Assembly (NCBI GenBank): GCA_027490955.1
Contig: JAIXXB010000015.1
Location: forward strand, 78,405 to 142,404
Length of the DNA: 64,000 nt
Direction of reading: 5' to 3'
Source of the DNA: Rhodobacter sp.
Lineage (GTDB): Bacteria > Pseudomonadota > Alphaproteobacteria > Rhodobacterales > Rhodobacteraceae
Below, one piece after another: positions 34,362-43,922 of the stretch (the stretch's first letter is position 1; every line of letters starts with the position of its first letter). The notes beneath the pieces were generated by a model. That model saw only the letters and a list, made by a program, of their open reading frames with translations, did no database searches and was not told the DNA's origin. The position numbers and the translations under genes are program-made.

Positions 34362-35387
34362 TTAGCCTTCGAACAGGTCAGACTGGCTGGGCGGGCGCGG
34401 CGCATCAAGGCCCAAATGCCGCCATGCCCGCGCAGCCAACATCCGCCCGCGCGGGGTGCGCTGGATCAGGCCCTGCTGCAACAGGTAGGGTTCGATCACC
34501 TCTTCCACCGCATCGCGCGATTCCGACAGGGCGGCGGAAATGGTTTCCACCCCCACGGGGCCCCCGCCGTAATGCTCGGCCAGCAGCAGCATATAGCGCC
34601 GATCCGCCCCATCCAGCCCAAGGTTATCTACCCCAAGGCGGGTTAGGGCGCGGTCGGCAATCTCGCGCGTGAGGCGGCCCGTGCCCTCGACTGTGACAAA
34701 ATCCACCACACGGCGCAACAGGCGGCCCGCGATACGCGGTGTGCCGCGCGCGCGCCGCGCAATTTCGCGCACGCCTTCGGGATCGGTGGCAATGCCCATC
34801 AACCGCGCCCCGCGCGCGACAATCAGGTCAAGCTCGTCTTCGGTGTAGAAAAGCAGGCGGGTGGGTATGCCAAACCGATCGCGCAGCGGTGTGGTCAAAA
34901 GGCCAAGGCGCGTGGTCGCCCCTACCAGCGTAAAGGGCTGCAAATCTATGCGCACAGTGCGCGCGGCTGGCCCTTCGCCAATGACCAAATCCAGCGCGTA
35001 ATCCTCCATCGCGGGATAAAGCACCTCTTCCACCACAGGGGAAAGGCGGTGAATCTCGTCGATGAACAAGACATCGCGGGGCTCTAGGTTGGTCAAAATT
35101 GCCGCCAAATCGCCAGGCTTGGCCAGCACAGGGCCAGAGGTCATGCGAAAGCCAACGCCAAGTTCGCGCGCCATAATCTGCGCAAGGGTGGTTTTGCCCA
35201 AACCCGGCGGGCCGTGAAACAGCGTGTGATCCATCGACTGCCCGCGCATTTTGGCAGATTCGATGAACACCGCCAAATTCGCACGCGCCTCGGCTTGGCC
35301 GACAAACTCGGCCAGCGTCTGTGGCCGCAAAGCGCGGTCAAGGTCTTCGGGCAGGGCTTCGGGGCGCAAGGTGGGGTCGGATGACAT
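34362..35387 (-). CDS. ruvB: Holliday junction branch migration helicase RuvB
   Basis: RuvB hexamers pump DNA through RuvA-bound Holliday junctions. The 341-residue product has Walker [13 protein letters not shown] (about residues 60-71), Walker [11 protein letters not shown] (about 109), sensor [18 protein letters not shown] (about 157-174) and a C-terminal winged helix ([17 protein letters not shown]). The length is normal. It follows ruvA by three bases. The operon order ruvC-ruvA-ruvB is standard, and the same transcript probably continues into the Tol-Pal genes. Confidence 0.97.
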   Translation of the reverse strand: MSSDPTLRPEALPEDLDRALRPQTLAEFVGQAEARANLAVFIESAKMRGQSMDHTLFHGPPGLGKTTLAQIMARELGVGFRMTSGPVLAKPGDLAAILTNLEPRDVLFIDEIHRLSPVVEEVLYPAMEDYALDLVIGEGPAARTVRIDLQPFTLVGATTRLGLLTTPLRDRFGIPTRLLFYTEDELDLIVARGARLMGIATDPEGVREIARRARGTPRIAGRLLRRVVDFVTVEGTGRLTREIADRALTRLGVDNLGLDGADRRYMLLLAEHYGGGPVGVETISAALSESRDAVEEVIEPYLLQQGLIQRTPRGRMLAARAWRHLGLDAPRPPSQSDLFEG

Positions 35388-35390
35388 GCA

Positions 35391-36083
35391 CTACCCCTTT
35401 GGCGCAAGCGCCTTAAGGGCGGCGCGGATAAGGGACTGGGTGTCTAAGTTTGGCGCATCGGCGGTGATGGCGGCCAGCGCGCTGGCGGCATCCCCCGTGC
35501 CATAGCCAAGGTTGGTCAGCGCCGAAAGGGCATCGGCCATCGCGCTGGCCCGCGCCGCGCTGGCCGCGCCATCGGCGCTGGGTTTGCCCTGTTTGCGCGG
35601 CATGGGGATCAGGTTTTCCACCACGCTATCGGCCTCATCTGGCGCAGCCTCGCCCGAAAGGGTGCTGCCCAAGGCCATCAGGCTGGGGGCCTTGGATTTC
35701 AATTCCAATATCACGCGCTGCGCCAGTTTTGGCCCCACGCCCTGCGCCGATTGAATCGCGCGCGCGTCCCCTAGATTGATCGCGCGGGCCACGCCCTCGG
35801 CCCCCAGTGCGCCCATCATCGACAGGGCCGCTTTGGGGCCAACGCCCTGCACCGATGTCAGCAGCTTGTGCCATTCTTTGTCGATCATCGACACAAAGCC
35901 GAACAGTTGCAGCAAATCTTCGCGCACGACCAATTCGGTGAACAGCGCCACCGCCTGCCCCAAGGGCGGCATCGCCGCCAGCGTGCGATCCGAGACGTAA
36001 ATGATATAGCCCACGCCGCGCACATCAATCAGCACATGGTCAGGGCCGCGCCAGTCTAAACGGCCAGAGATTTTGCCAATCAT
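35391..36083 (-). CDS. ruvA: Holliday junction branch migration protein RuvA
   Basis: RuvA tetramers bind and open Holliday junctions and load RuvB. The 230-residue product starts [13 protein letters not shown] and has the N-terminal OB fold (about residues 1-64) and helix-hairpin-helix motifs ([16 protein letters not shown] and [16 protein letters not shown], about 75-125). A long flexible linker and a C-terminal RuvB-binding domain (about 182-230) follow. The frame is open upstream into ruvC in another phase; the ATG at 36083 overlaps the ruvC stop as ATGA. The linker is somewhat longer than in E. coli. Confidence 0.96.
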   Translation of the reverse strand: MIGKISGRLDWRGPDHVLIDVRGVGYIIYVSDRTLAAMPPLGQAVALFTELVVREDLLQLFGFVSMIDKEWHKLLTSVQGVGPKAALSMMGALGAEGVARAINLGDARAIQSAQGVGPKLAQRVILELKSKAPSLMALGSTLSGEAAPDEADSVVENLIPMPRKQGKPSADGAASAARASAMADALSALTNLGYGTGDAASALAAITADAPNLDTQSLIRAALKALAPKG

Positions 36084-36613
36084 CCTGCGGCCTTTCGCAG
36101 CTGCGCCGATTTCAGCGCGGCAGTCAGCCGCCCTGCCGACTGCATGTGATGGGCATGGCAAATCGCAATGGCCAGCGCATCTGATGCATCGGGGCCGGCC
36201 ATAATCACCCCCGGCAATTGAATTCGCACCATATGTTCAACCTGCCCCTTATCGGCATGCCCCACCCCCACCACGCATTTCTTGACGGCGTTGGGCGCAT
36301 ATTCGCCAACGCTTAGACCAAACTGCGCAGGCACCAGCAGGGCCACACCGCGCGCTTGGCCCAGTTTCAACGTGGCCACGGCATCTTTGTTGACAAAGGT
36401 ATGTTCAACGGCGGCGGCATCGGGGGCATAGCGGCGAAACACCTCGGTCAATTGTGCATGCAGGTCTGCAAGGCGAAATCCCATGTCCCCCTCGCCCTCG
36501 CCCGCAGTGCTGTGACAAATGCCATTGGCCACATGGGTCAGCCGCGCACCCGTGACATCGATCACGCCCCAGCCAAGGTTGCGAAGGCCCGGATCGATTC
36601 CCAAAACCCGCAT
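36080..36613 (-). CDS. ruvC: Holliday junction resolvase RuvC
   Basis: RuvC nicks Holliday junctions symmetrically after RuvAB branch migration. The 177-residue RNase-H-fold protein shows the four acidic residues: Asp7 in [14 protein letters not shown], the Glu in [10 protein letters not shown], and two Asp in [16 protein letters not shown]. The start at 36613 has GGCGGG upstream; the open frame continuing further upstream has no family homology. It heads the ruvCAB unit and overlaps ruvA by four bases. Confidence 0.96.
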   Translation of the reverse strand: MRVLGIDPGLRNLGWGVIDVTGARLTHVANGICHSTAGEGEGDMGFRLADLHAQLTEVFRRYAPDAAAVEHTFVNKDAVATLKLGQARGVALLVPAQFGLSVGEYAPNAVKKCVVGVGHADKGQVEHMVRIQLPGVIMAGPDASDALAIAICHAHHMQSAGRLTAALKSAQLRKAAG

Positions 36614-36930
36614 CTGCCCGCCTTTGCCCAAACTTATTTCACTTTTTATCGAAATAGCACGAAAAGAGAACATCCGCCAAGCGGGAAATTTTTCGCGCCC
36701 GCGGGCGGTTTGGCAATGCTGCAGATGCAGCATGCGACCAAGGCCAAACGAAATGCGACACATCCGCCGTTATTTTCACAAACTGCCTATAAAATAATGG
36801 CAAAATTAAGACATTGGTCATGCAATAGGCGCAATGCAGACATGCGCGCAGCCCCATTGCTTTGCATCTGCAGCAAGACTAGATCACCGCAATCGCAGCA
36901 GTGCTGCACCATTTAGAAAGGACAACCGCT
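36614..36930. other. Divergent ruvC/DUF1127 intergenic region
   Basis: No coding frame is convincing in these 317 bases. They contain an AT-rich promoter-like TATAAAAT at 36788-36795 on the + strand, about 140 bases before the DUF1127 ATG, without a good -35 partner. The region must hold the ruvC promoter on the - strand. I see no SOS (LexA) box of the direct-repeat GTTC-N7-GTTC type used in alphaproteobacteria. Confidence 0.45.
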
Positions 36931-37137
36931 ATGGCTTCGATTGAGACGACCACCCGCGTGGCGCCGCTCGGCGCTGTGTCGATGTTCCGCGCCGCACAAT
37001 TTGTGGCTGAACCCATTGCCGCATTTGTGGCATGGAACAACGCCCGCAAAACACGCAACGCGCTATACGCCCTGTCGTCCCGCGAATTGGATGACATCGG
37101 CCTGTGCCGCGCCGATATCGACCTGATTGGCCGCTAA
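36931..37137 (+). CDS. DUF1127 domain small protein
   Basis: The 68-residue protein ends with the DUF1127 signature YALSSRELDDIGLCRADI, rich in arginine and leucine, after an alanine-rich helical start. In Rhodobacter sphaeroides a DUF1127 protein (CcaF1) binds RNA and its transcript yields stress-related small RNAs, so an RNA-linked role is plausible. AAAGGAC lies ten bases before the ATG. A very strong terminator follows 45 bases after the stop, giving a monocistronic unit with a short 3' UTR. Confidence 0.88.
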   Translation: MASIETTTRVAPLGAVSMFRAAQFVAEPIAAFVAWNNARKTRNALYALSSRELDDIGLCRADIDLIGR

Positions 37138-37182
37138 GGGCGACTTGCCCTGCGCGCCAAGGGCATCTGCCCAGACAGACGC

Positions 37183-37214
37183 AAAGGCCGCAAGCAGTGC
37201 TTGCGGCCTTTTTC
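37183..37214 (+). terminator. Strong terminator after the DUF1127 gene
   Basis: AAAGGCCGCAAGC (37183-37195) and GCTTGCGGCCTTT (37199-37211) form a 13-bp perfect stem with a 3-base loop and run into TTTTTC. This is one of the strongest hairpins in the window. Confidence 0.92.
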
Positions 37215-37260
37215 TATGCAGCGTCTTCTGCATCTTTTGCGGCGGTGGCAGAATTGGGGC

Positions 37261-37638
37261 CTAAACCAATTGGCGCAGTGCGATGGCCAAATATTGCTGG
37301 CCAATGGTCAGCCAATGCGAGATTTGGGCAGAAATCGGGTCAGGATAGAACAGCAGGGAAAGCCCCTGTTGCACCAGCGGCGCGCTGTCCAGCGCCAGCG
37401 CGCTGTTGGCATCAAACCCCACGATATGGGCGGCATGGAACAAGGCCGCTTTGATCAACACAGCCGCCATCAGCAGTTTAACCATATGGCCCAGCGCATG
37501 GCCGCGCCACGCACGGCGGGCAGGTCGGATGCGCTTACCGCCGATGGTACCATCGGCCTGAAAGACCACCCCTTTTTTCAAGTTACGCTGATACTCCGCC
37601 ACACGGCGGGCGAAATCTGGGTCAATAGATTGGGTCAT
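37261..37638 (-). CDS. Conserved small membrane protein of unknown function
   Basis: I do not recognise a named family. The 125-residue protein has a basic N-terminal part (DFARRVAEYQRNLKKG, a glycine/arginine patch GGKRIRPARRAWRGH), one membrane helix (about residues 50-70, LGHMVKLLMAAVLIKAALFHAAHIVG) and a C-terminal region with a moderately hydrophobic stretch near 85-115. No cleavable signal is evident, so the basic end probably stays in the cytoplasm. It stands alone between the DUF1127 gene and prmA. Function is unknown. Confidence 0.7.
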   Translation of the reverse strand: MTQSIDPDFARRVAEYQRNLKKGVVFQADGTIGGKRIRPARRAWRGHALGHMVKLLMAAVLIKAALFHAAHIVGFDANSALALDSAPLVQQGLSLLFYPDPISAQISHWLTIGQQYLAIALRQLV

Positions 37639-37725
37639 AGCTGCCTCTGCCCGAAGGGATCGTGACGTGATCCCCCATAGCTAGGCGCAAAATATGGCAA
37701 ATTTTTGATCAGATCGCGCCTGCCT

Positions 37726-38598
37726 TTAGCGGCGCAGCATCACCAGCGCCGACCATTCGCCAAGGTCTTCGCGCGCCTCCAGCGCAAAGCCTGCCGCCTC
37801 ATAGGCCGCAGTGATCGCCTCGGCCTGCACCACCAAAAGACCCGACAATATCGCCCGCCCCGCAGGCGCAATATGGGCCGCCATCGCGGGCGCAAGTTCC
37901 AAAAGCGGCCCTTTTAGAATATTGGCAAAAACCAAATCAAAGGGCGCTGCGCGGGCAATGTCGGGGTGGGCAAATCCTGCCGCCTCATAGCAGGCGATGC
38001 GCCCAGTCAGGCCATTGATGCCCACATTGGCCTGCGCCACCTCGACGGCCACTTGGTCGATGTCGGATGCGATGATGCGCGCATCGGGCAGCGTTGCGGC
38101 GGCGGCAAGCGCCAGCACCGCCGTGCCACAGCCAATATCGGCCACATTCTGCGGGCCAACCCCTGCCGCCAATAGCCGATCAAAGGCGCGCAGGCAGCCC
38201 AAAGTCGTGCCGTGATGCCCCGTGCCAAAGGCCACTGTCGCCTCGATCTGCAAGGCCACGCGCCCTGCGGGCACCTTATCTGCATCATGGCTGCCATAGA
38301 CGAAAAAGCGCCCCGCCTCGACGGGGGGCAATTCGCGGCGCACATGGGCGACCCAGTCAATTTCAGGCACTTCGGAAATGACAAAGGGCTTGGCCCCAAA
38401 GGCCAGCGCGAACATCTCTAGGATGGCTTCGCTGGGCGGCTCCATGAAATAGGCCCCCACCTCCCACAGATCACTGCCATCTTCGATTTCGAACACCCCC
38501 ACGCCCGTTGGCGCAGGGTCTAGCTTTTCCAATGCCGCGCCCAAAGCCTCGGCGGCATCACCGCCATCTAGGGTGGTCAGGGCTGTATAGGTGGGCAT
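37726..38598 (-). CDS. prmA: Ribosomal protein L11 methyltransferase
   Basis: PrmA trimethylates ribosomal protein L11. The 290-residue product has an N-terminal substrate-recognition part (residues 1 to about 110) and a class I methyltransferase domain. AFGTGHHGTTLGCLRA (about 144-160) and motif I VADIGCGTAVLALAAA (about 172-188) bind S-adenosylmethionine, and the post-I acidic SDID follows. DLVFANILKGPLLEL (about 228-242) is the substrate-site N-I-L motif. The length is normal. It is 27 bases downstream of another methyltransferase gene on the same strand. Confidence 0.95.
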   Translation of the reverse strand: MPTYTALTTLDGGDAAEALGAALEKLDPAPTGVGVFEIEDGSDLWEVGAYFMEPPSEAILEMFALAFGAKPFVISEVPEIDWVAHVRRELPPVEAGRFFVYGSHDADKVPAGRVALQIEATVAFGTGHHGTTLGCLRAFDRLLAAGVGPQNVADIGCGTAVLALAAAATLPDARIIASDIDQVAVEVAQANVGINGLTGRIACYEAAGFAHPDIARAAPFDLVFANILKGPLLELAPAMAAHIAPAGRAILSGLLVVQAEAITAAYEAAGFALEAREDLGEWSALVMLRR

Positions 38599-38625
38599 TG
38601 GTTTTCCTTTATGCGTTGGGTCAAA

Positions 38626-39495
38626 TCAGGCGCGGGCAAGGCGCAGCAACAGGTAAAGATTATTGGCGATAAACAGCGCCGAATTGCGGTTTTGCGCGAA
38701 CAGACGATCGGCCAGCGCGGCGCGTTTGCGCGCAGGGATCAGCAGCGCCAGCGCGCGATGAATAAGCCAATAGCGCATGGGGCGCTTTTTGGCCAGTTCG
38801 GCATTGGTCGACAAAAGCCCGCGCCCCAGCACATTGAAAAAGGCTTGCTCTAGGTCGATCGACGGGGCCACAGCCTGCGTGATATCTTCCTCGGCCAGCA
38901 AGGTCAGCGGTAGCGATTCCACCGCCGCGCGAAACTTGGCAATCGGATGTCCGCCGCCGCAAATGCGCCCGCCCCTCTGGGTGGGATAGGCGGGGCTGCG
39001 AAAGCAATCGCCAATCAAAATCTCGCCCTTTGGGCCCAGCAAGGACAGGGCCTTGGGCAGGGATTTATCCAGCGGGATATATTGAAAGCTTTCGGAAAAC
39101 AGGCACAGATCAAACGGGCCAATGGGCTGTGCATCCTGAAAGGTCGCCTCATGCACCACCGCCTGCGGCGCATTGATGCGGCAGCGCGCGGCAAGATAGG
39201 CCGAAGGCACCACGATCTCGACGCTATGGCCCAGCGCGATCAGCTTTTTCGCCGTCTCGCCCGCCCCGCCGCCAATATCCAAAATGCGCAGCTTGCCTGC
39301 GGGCAAATGGGCAAAAAGCCGCGCCGAATAGGCATCTTGCGCAGCCCCGACATTGCCCGCCGCCACTGTCAGGCCCGTCCACAGGCCATAGTGCAAATGC
39401 TCGGCCCCCGTCAGCCAGCGCGACAATGCAAGACCCGCATCAAGGCCGATGGCCTGCGTATCAAGTTTTTCTTTGCCCATCTCTCGCGCCCCCAT
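38626..39495 (-). CDS. Class I SAM-dependent methyltransferase (substrate unknown)
   Basis: The 289-residue protein has a methyltransferase core in which LRILDIGGGAGETAKKLIAL (about residues 68-87) is motif I and FDLCLFSESFQYIPLD (about 126-141) corresponds to motif IV. The N-terminal helix AHYGLW-like segment (EHLHYGLWTG, about 32-41) resembles that of fatty-acid or sterol methyltransferases. The C-terminal third is helical and basic. Two starts are possible, ATG at 39495 or ATG five codons later. The substrate cannot be inferred, and the neighbouring prmA does not imply a protein target. Confidence 0.8.
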   Translation of the reverse strand: MGAREMGKEKLDTQAIGLDAGLALSRWLTGAEHLHYGLWTGLTVAAGNVGAAQDAYSARLFAHLPAGKLRILDIGGGAGETAKKLIALGHSVEIVVPSAYLAARCRINAPQAVVHEATFQDAQPIGPFDLCLFSESFQYIPLDKSLPKALSLLGPKGEILIGDCFRSPAYPTQRGGRICGGGHPIAKFRAAVESLPLTLLAEEDITQAVAPSIDLEQAFFNVLGRGLLSTNAELAKKRPMRYWLIHRALALLIPARKRAALADRLFAQNRNSALFIANNLYLLLRLARA

Positions 39496-39561
39496 CCGCC
39501 CTTTGCCCTGCTAAATGAAGAGAGGGGCGCGATCAAGCCTGCACGCTATGCGAAAGTGGGG

Positions 39562-40212
39562 CTAAACCCCCACCCCAATTGGGCAAGTCACCCCCGTGCC
39601 TTGGATACCGCAATAGCCATCTGGATTTTTGGCAAGGTATTGTTGGTGATAGGCCTCGCCGTAATAAAAGACGGGCGCGGGGATAATCTCGGTGGTGATG
39701 GCACCAAAGCCTGCCGCGCGCAGACGCGCCTCATAGGCGGTTTTGCTGGCGCGGGCGGCGCTGGCCTGATCTTCGTCATAGGTGTAAATGCCCGACCGAT
39801 AGGTGCTGCCCACATCATTGCCTTGGCGCATGCCTTGGGTGGGGTCATGGTTTTCCCAAAACACGGCCAGCAATTGGTCATAGCTGATGACCGCAGGGTC
39901 ATAAATCACGCGCACCACCTCGTTATGGCCAGTCAACTGCGTGCAGGTTTCCTGATAGGTAGGGTTAGGCGTATAGCCGCCCGCATAGCCCACCATGGTG
40001 ACGTAAACGCCATTCAACTGCCAAAAAATCCGCTCGACACCCCAGAAACAGCCCATGCCAAACATCGCCTGCGCCATGCCAGCGGGCACGGGGCCATGCA
40101 GATCGCGGCCATTGACGAAATGGGTCTGGGCCGTGGGAATGGGCCTGTCCCTGCCAGGCAAAGCATCGGCGGGGCTGACCATTTCCATTTTGCGGCGGTT
40201 TATCAAAAACAT
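39562..40212 (-). CDS. msrA: Peptide-methionine (S)-S-oxide reductase MsrA
   Basis: MsrA repairs oxidised methionine using thioredoxin, linking it functionally to trxB in this window. The 216-residue product has the catalytic motif [12 protein letters not shown] (Cys about residue 54), [12 protein letters not shown] (about 74-85) and a C-terminal cysteine at VTCPIG for disulfide recycling (another Cys lies at YCGIQG). An approximately 45-residue N-terminal extension before the catalytic Cys is like that of E. coli-type long MsrA. Length is normal. Confidence 0.96.
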   Translation of the reverse strand: MFLINRRKMEMVSPADALPGRDRPIPTAQTHFVNGRDLHGPVPAGMAQAMFGMGCFWGVERIFWQLNGVYVTMVGYAGGYTPNPTYQETCTQLTGHNEVVRVIYDPAVISYDQLLAVFWENHDPTQGMRQGNDVGSTYRSGIYTYDEDQASAARASKTAYEARLRAAGFGAITTEIIPAPVFYYGEAYHQQYLAKNPDGYCGIQGTGVTCPIGVGV

Positions 40213-40298
40213 TGCAGGCTCCTGTGATCGGGTGCGTCAGATATAGGCCAAAGGCGCGCGCATTTCCACCAAAGCGACATCTTGGCACGCAAGCGTGA

Positions 40299-42488
40299 TC
40301 AATAGAAACTTTGCGGGTCAATATCCACAGTCAGGCGCAGATGGTTTGGGATTTTGAACTGCGCCAGCCACGCCAGAATGGCAGGTTGCAGGGCAACCGA
40401 TTTATCCGATTTGATCAGCAAGCGCAGGCGGTGGCGGCCACGCACGCGGGCCACGGGGGCAGGCGCAGGGCCGTAAAGCTGCGCACCTGCCGCGCGAAGC
40501 GGCCCATCGCGGCGGGCAATGTCATTGGCGAAATCCATCAGCGCGCCCATGTCTGGCGACGATAGGATGATCCCCGCCAGCCGCCCATAGGGGGGTGTTC
40601 CCGCTTGGCTGCGCGCGGCGGCTTCTGCGGCCCAAAAGGCGTTTTCATCCCCGCCCAAAATGGCATGGATCACGGGATGTTCAGGCTGAAAGGTTTGCAA
40701 CAGCGCCGCCCCCGCCTTTTCTGCCCGCCCTGCCCTGCCCGCCACTTGGCGCATCAATTGAAAGGTGCGCTCGGCCGCGCGCAGATCACTGCCATGCAGG
40801 CCAAGGTCGGCATCAATCACGCCAACAAGGGTAAGATTGGGAAAGTTATGCCCCTTGGCCACGATCTGCGTGCCGATGATGATATCGGCCCCGCCCGCCG
40901 CAATGGTCACGATCTGCTCTTTAAGCGCGCGGGCCGATGCGAATAAGTCCGATGACAGCACCGCAAGGCGCGCGGTGGGAAATTTGGCGGCCACTTCCTC
41001 GGCCAGACGTTCCACACCTGGCCCGACTGCGGCAAGTTTGCCTTCGGCTTTGCAGGCGGGGCAGGACGTGGGAATGGCGCGGGTGGCCCCGCATTGGTGG
41101 CATTGCAACTGGTTCAAAAAGCGATGCTCGACCATGCGCGCATCGCATGTCTCACATTCCACCTGATGCCCGCAGGCGCGGCACAAGGTGATGGGCGCAT
41201 AGCCGCGGCGGTTCAAAAACAAAAGCGATTGCTCGCCCGTTTGGATACGCTCGGCCACTTCATGCGCCAGCGCAGGCGAGATCCATTCGTTTTTGCCCAA
41301 AGCCTGCGCGCGCATATCAATCGCGGCCATTTTGGGCAATTCGGCCGCCCCAAAACGGGCGGTCAGCACCAGCTTGTGATATTTGCCCCCTTCGGCATTG
41401 GCCCAAGATTCAAGGCAGGGCGTGGCCGATGCCAGCACCACAGGCGCGCCCACGATAGAGGCGCGCAGCACGGCCATATCGCGCGCATTGTATAACACGC
41501 CCTCCTCTTGTTTGTAGGATGTGTCGTGTTCCTCATCCACCACGATCAGTCCCAAATCCCGAAACGGCAGAAACAGCGCCGAGCGCGCGCCCACCACCAT
41601 TTGCGCATCCCCCTGCCCCACCATCCGCCACAGGCGGCGGCGTTCGGTTTGGGTCACGCCTGAATGCCATTCGGCAGGCCGATTGCCAAAACGCGCCTGA
41701 ACGCGGGCCAGAAAATCTGCCGTCAGCGCAATTTCAGGCAGCAAGATCAGCGCTTGGCGACCGCGGGCAAGACATTCGGCCACGGCCTCTAGATAGACTT
41801 CGGTCTTGCCCGACCCTGTCACCCCTTGCAGCAATACCGCGCTAAAGGCCCCCGCCTTCACGCGGCCCACCAAATCGGCAGCGGCGGCAATTTGATCGCC
41901 CTCCAGCGCTGCGGGCATTTGGCTGACCAGCGGCGGATAGGGCAAATCGCGCGGGGCCTCGCCTTCGGCCACGATGCCCAGTTTCACAAGCCCCTTGATG
42001 ACCGAGGTTGAAACATCCGCCTCATCGGCCAATTCGCCCAAGGTGACAGGGGCCGCGCCAAAGCGGCGCAGCGCCTCGATCACCTTGAACCGCGCTTCGG
42101 TCATTTGGTTGGGCACGGGGCCTGCCAGCGCATAGGTTTTGCGCGCCGATGGCGGGCTGTCCAATCGCGGCCCACGGGTGGCCGCGCGCAGCATCGCAGG
42201 CAGCGGCGTTAGGGTGTACTCGGCCGCACGGGCCAAAAAGGCGCGCAATTCGTCCCGCATGGGCGGCACGTCTAGGCGGCGATAGGCAGCGCGGATTTTG
42301 GCCGCATCATACCCGCCTTCGCCCGCGCCCCAAACCACACCCAACACACGGCGCGGGCCAAGGGGCACTTCCAGAAAATCGCCAAGGCTACAGCCGCCTT
42401 CGGGCGCACGATAGTCTAGGGTGCGGCCCAAAGGCTCGGTTGTCAGCACCGCCACCAATTGCCCCGCATCAAAGACGGATCTGTTCAT
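40299..42488 (-). CDS. priA: Primosomal helicase PriA
   Basis: PriA reloads the replisome at stalled forks. The 729-residue product has an N-terminal 3'-DNA-end-binding part, then a helicase core with GVTGSGKTEVYLEAV (Walker A), VVDEEHDTSYKQEEG (DEEH box) and the C-terminal helicase motifs. The zinc-binding insertion carries CRACGHQVECETCDAR and CHQCGATRAIPTSCPAC. The start at MNRSVFDAGQLVAV has AAAGG upstream; the frame reads open further upstream without homology. It is divergent from the aldolase gene. Confidence 0.95.
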   Translation of the reverse strand: MNRSVFDAGQLVAVLTTEPLGRTLDYRAPEGGCSLGDFLEVPLGPRRVLGVVWGAGEGGYDAAKIRAAYRRLDVPPMRDELRAFLARAAEYTLTPLPAMLRAATRGPRLDSPPSARKTYALAGPVPNQMTEARFKVIEALRRFGAAPVTLGELADEADVSTSVIKGLVKLGIVAEGEAPRDLPYPPLVSQMPAALEGDQIAAAADLVGRVKAGAFSAVLLQGVTGSGKTEVYLEAVAECLARGRQALILLPEIALTADFLARVQARFGNRPAEWHSGVTQTERRRLWRMVGQGDAQMVVGARSALFLPFRDLGLIVVDEEHDTSYKQEEGVLYNARDMAVLRASIVGAPVVLASATPCLESWANAEGGKYHKLVLTARFGAAELPKMAAIDMRAQALGKNEWISPALAHEVAERIQTGEQSLLFLNRRGYAPITLCRACGHQVECETCDARMVEHRFLNQLQCHQCGATRAIPTSCPACKAEGKLAAVGPGVERLAEEVAAKFPTARLAVLSSDLFASARALKEQIVTIAAGGADIIIGTQIVAKGHNFPNLTLVGVIDADLGLHGSDLRAAERTFQLMRQVAGRAGRAEKAGAALLQTFQPEHPVIHAILGGDENAFWAAEAAARSQAGTPPYGRLAGIILSSPDMGALMDFANDIARRDGPLRAAGAQLYGPAPAPVARVRGRHRLRLLIKSDKSVALQPAILAWLAQFKIPNHLRLTVDIDPQSFY

Positions 42489-42562
42489 TGCACCTTTCCC
42501 TTGGCTATGAAATTGAGGTAAACCCATAAAGACACTCTCACAACCACCCAAAGGGGCCGCCC

Positions 42563-43216
42563 ATGAAATTCTTTGTAGACAGCGCCGATGTGGCCGCCAT
42601 TGCCGAATTGAACGATCTGGGCATGGTCGATGGGGTCACCACCAACCCATCGATCATTTTGAAATCGGGCCGCGATATCATCGAAGTCACGCGCGAGATT
42701 TGCGCCATCGTCTCTGGCCCCGTCTCGGCCGAGGTTGTGGCCACAAAGGCCGATGACATGATTGCCGAGGGGCGCAAACTGGCCACGATTGCCCCCAATA
42801 TCGCCGTGAAAGTGCCCCTTACATGGGACGGCTTGCGCGCGTGCAAAGTGCTGACGGGCGAAGGTAAAATGGTCAATGTGACCTTGTGCTTTAGCGTCAA
42901 TCAGGCCCTGATTGCCGCCAAAGCAGGCGCAACCTTTATTTCGCCCTTCATTGGCCGTTTGGATGATATCAACCTTGACGGGATGGAATTGATTGCCGAC
43001 ATTCGCCAAGTCTATGACAATTACGGCTTTGATACGCAGATTCTGGCGGCCTCTATTCGCAGCGCCAACCACGTCTCGCAATGCGCGCTGGTGGGGGCCG
43101 ATGTGATGACAGCCCCGCCTGCCGTGATCAAGGCGCTGGCCAGCCACGCCCTCACCGACAAAGGGCTAGAGCAGTTTGAAAAAGATTGGGCCAAGACGGG
43201 CCAAAAAATTCTGTAG
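42563..43216 (+). CDS. fsa: Transaldolase / fructose-6-phosphate aldolase
   Basis: The 217-residue protein belongs to the short transaldolase group (TalC/MipB/FSA). It begins [16 protein letters not shown] and has [14 protein letters not shown] (about residues 26-39), the Schiff-base lysine in [15 protein letters not shown] (about 83-97), and the [13 protein letters not shown] segment near 126. Members either transfer dihydroxyacetone units in the pentose phosphate pathway or cleave fructose-6-phosphate; sequence alone does not settle which. It is divergent from priA by about 75 bases and is followed by DUF484. Confidence 0.92.
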   Translation: MKFFVDSADVAAIAELNDLGMVDGVTTNPSIILKSGRDIIEVTREICAIVSGPVSAEVVATKADDMIAEGRKLATIAPNIAVKVPLTWDGLRACKVLTGEGKMVNVTLCFSVNQALIAAKAGATFISPFIGRLDDINLDGMELIADIRQVYDNYGFDTQILAASIRSANHVSQCALVGADVMTAPPAVIKALASHALTDKGLEQFEKDWAKTGQKIL

Positions 43217-43240
43217 CGCGTAAAAAGGGGGGGCGCTGTG

Positions 43241-43918
43241 ATGGATCAGGATATGCGCGATCTTATTCTGGCCGCCCCCGAAAAGCTGCTCGATGACCGC
43301 GATGTGATGGCCGCCCTTGTTGGCGCATCCGAGGCGCGGGCGGGCAATGTGGTGGATTTGCGCGGCATCGCCATGCAAAAATTAGAAGAGCGGCTGGACA
43401 ATCTGGAAGAAACCCACCGCTCGGTCATTGCCGCGGCCTATGAGAACCTTGCAGGCACGAACCAAATCCACCGCGCGATTTTGGAATTGCTAGACCCGCT
43501 GACCTTTGACGATTTCCTGTCAGCCTTGGCGGGCAATGTGGCGCAGGCGCTGCGGGTGGATGCGGTGGGGCTGCTGCTGGAATCCACGCAAAGCCCATCT
43601 GTCAGCACAGCGCCGCAACTGTTGCGCATTGTCAGCCCCGGCACTGTGGGGGCCTATACTTCGGGCGGGCGCAACGTGCCTTTGCGCCCTGTTGTGCTGC
43701 GCCAATGCATGCCCGAAAACGATGCGGTCTATGGCGAAGCGGCAGCTTGGGTGCGCTCCGAGGCGCTGATGCGGCTGGATTTTGGCACGGGCCGCCTGCC
43801 AGGTCTGCTGGCACTGGGCAGCGAAGACCCGCATCATTTCAAACCCACCCATGGCACAGATTTGCTGGCGTTCTTTGCGGGCGTGTTCGAACGCACCATG
43901 CGCCGTTGGCTCAGCTAG
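43241..43918 (+). CDS. DUF484 family protein
   Basis: The 225-residue protein has the DUF484 layout: a short helical start with LLDDRDVMAALVGA, a coiled-coil helix (MQKLEERLDNLEETHRSVIAAAYENL, about residues 44-69) and a GAF-like C-terminal domain. In many proteobacteria DUF484 lies immediately upstream of xerC, as here with four bases between, although its role is unknown. A GTG lies one codon earlier; ATG is preferred with a G-rich ribosome-binding site before it. Confidence 0.88.
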   Translation: MDQDMRDLILAAPEKLLDDRDVMAALVGASEARAGNVVDLRGIAMQKLEERLDNLEETHRSVIAAAYENLAGTNQIHRAILELLDPLTFDDFLSALAGNVAQALRVDAVGLLLESTQSPSVSTAPQLLRIVSPGTVGAYTSGGRNVPLRPVVLRQCMPENDAVYGEAAAWVRSEALMRLDFGTGRLPGLLALGSEDPHHFKPTHGTDLLAFFAGVFERTMRRWLS

Positions 43919-43922
43919 CGCC

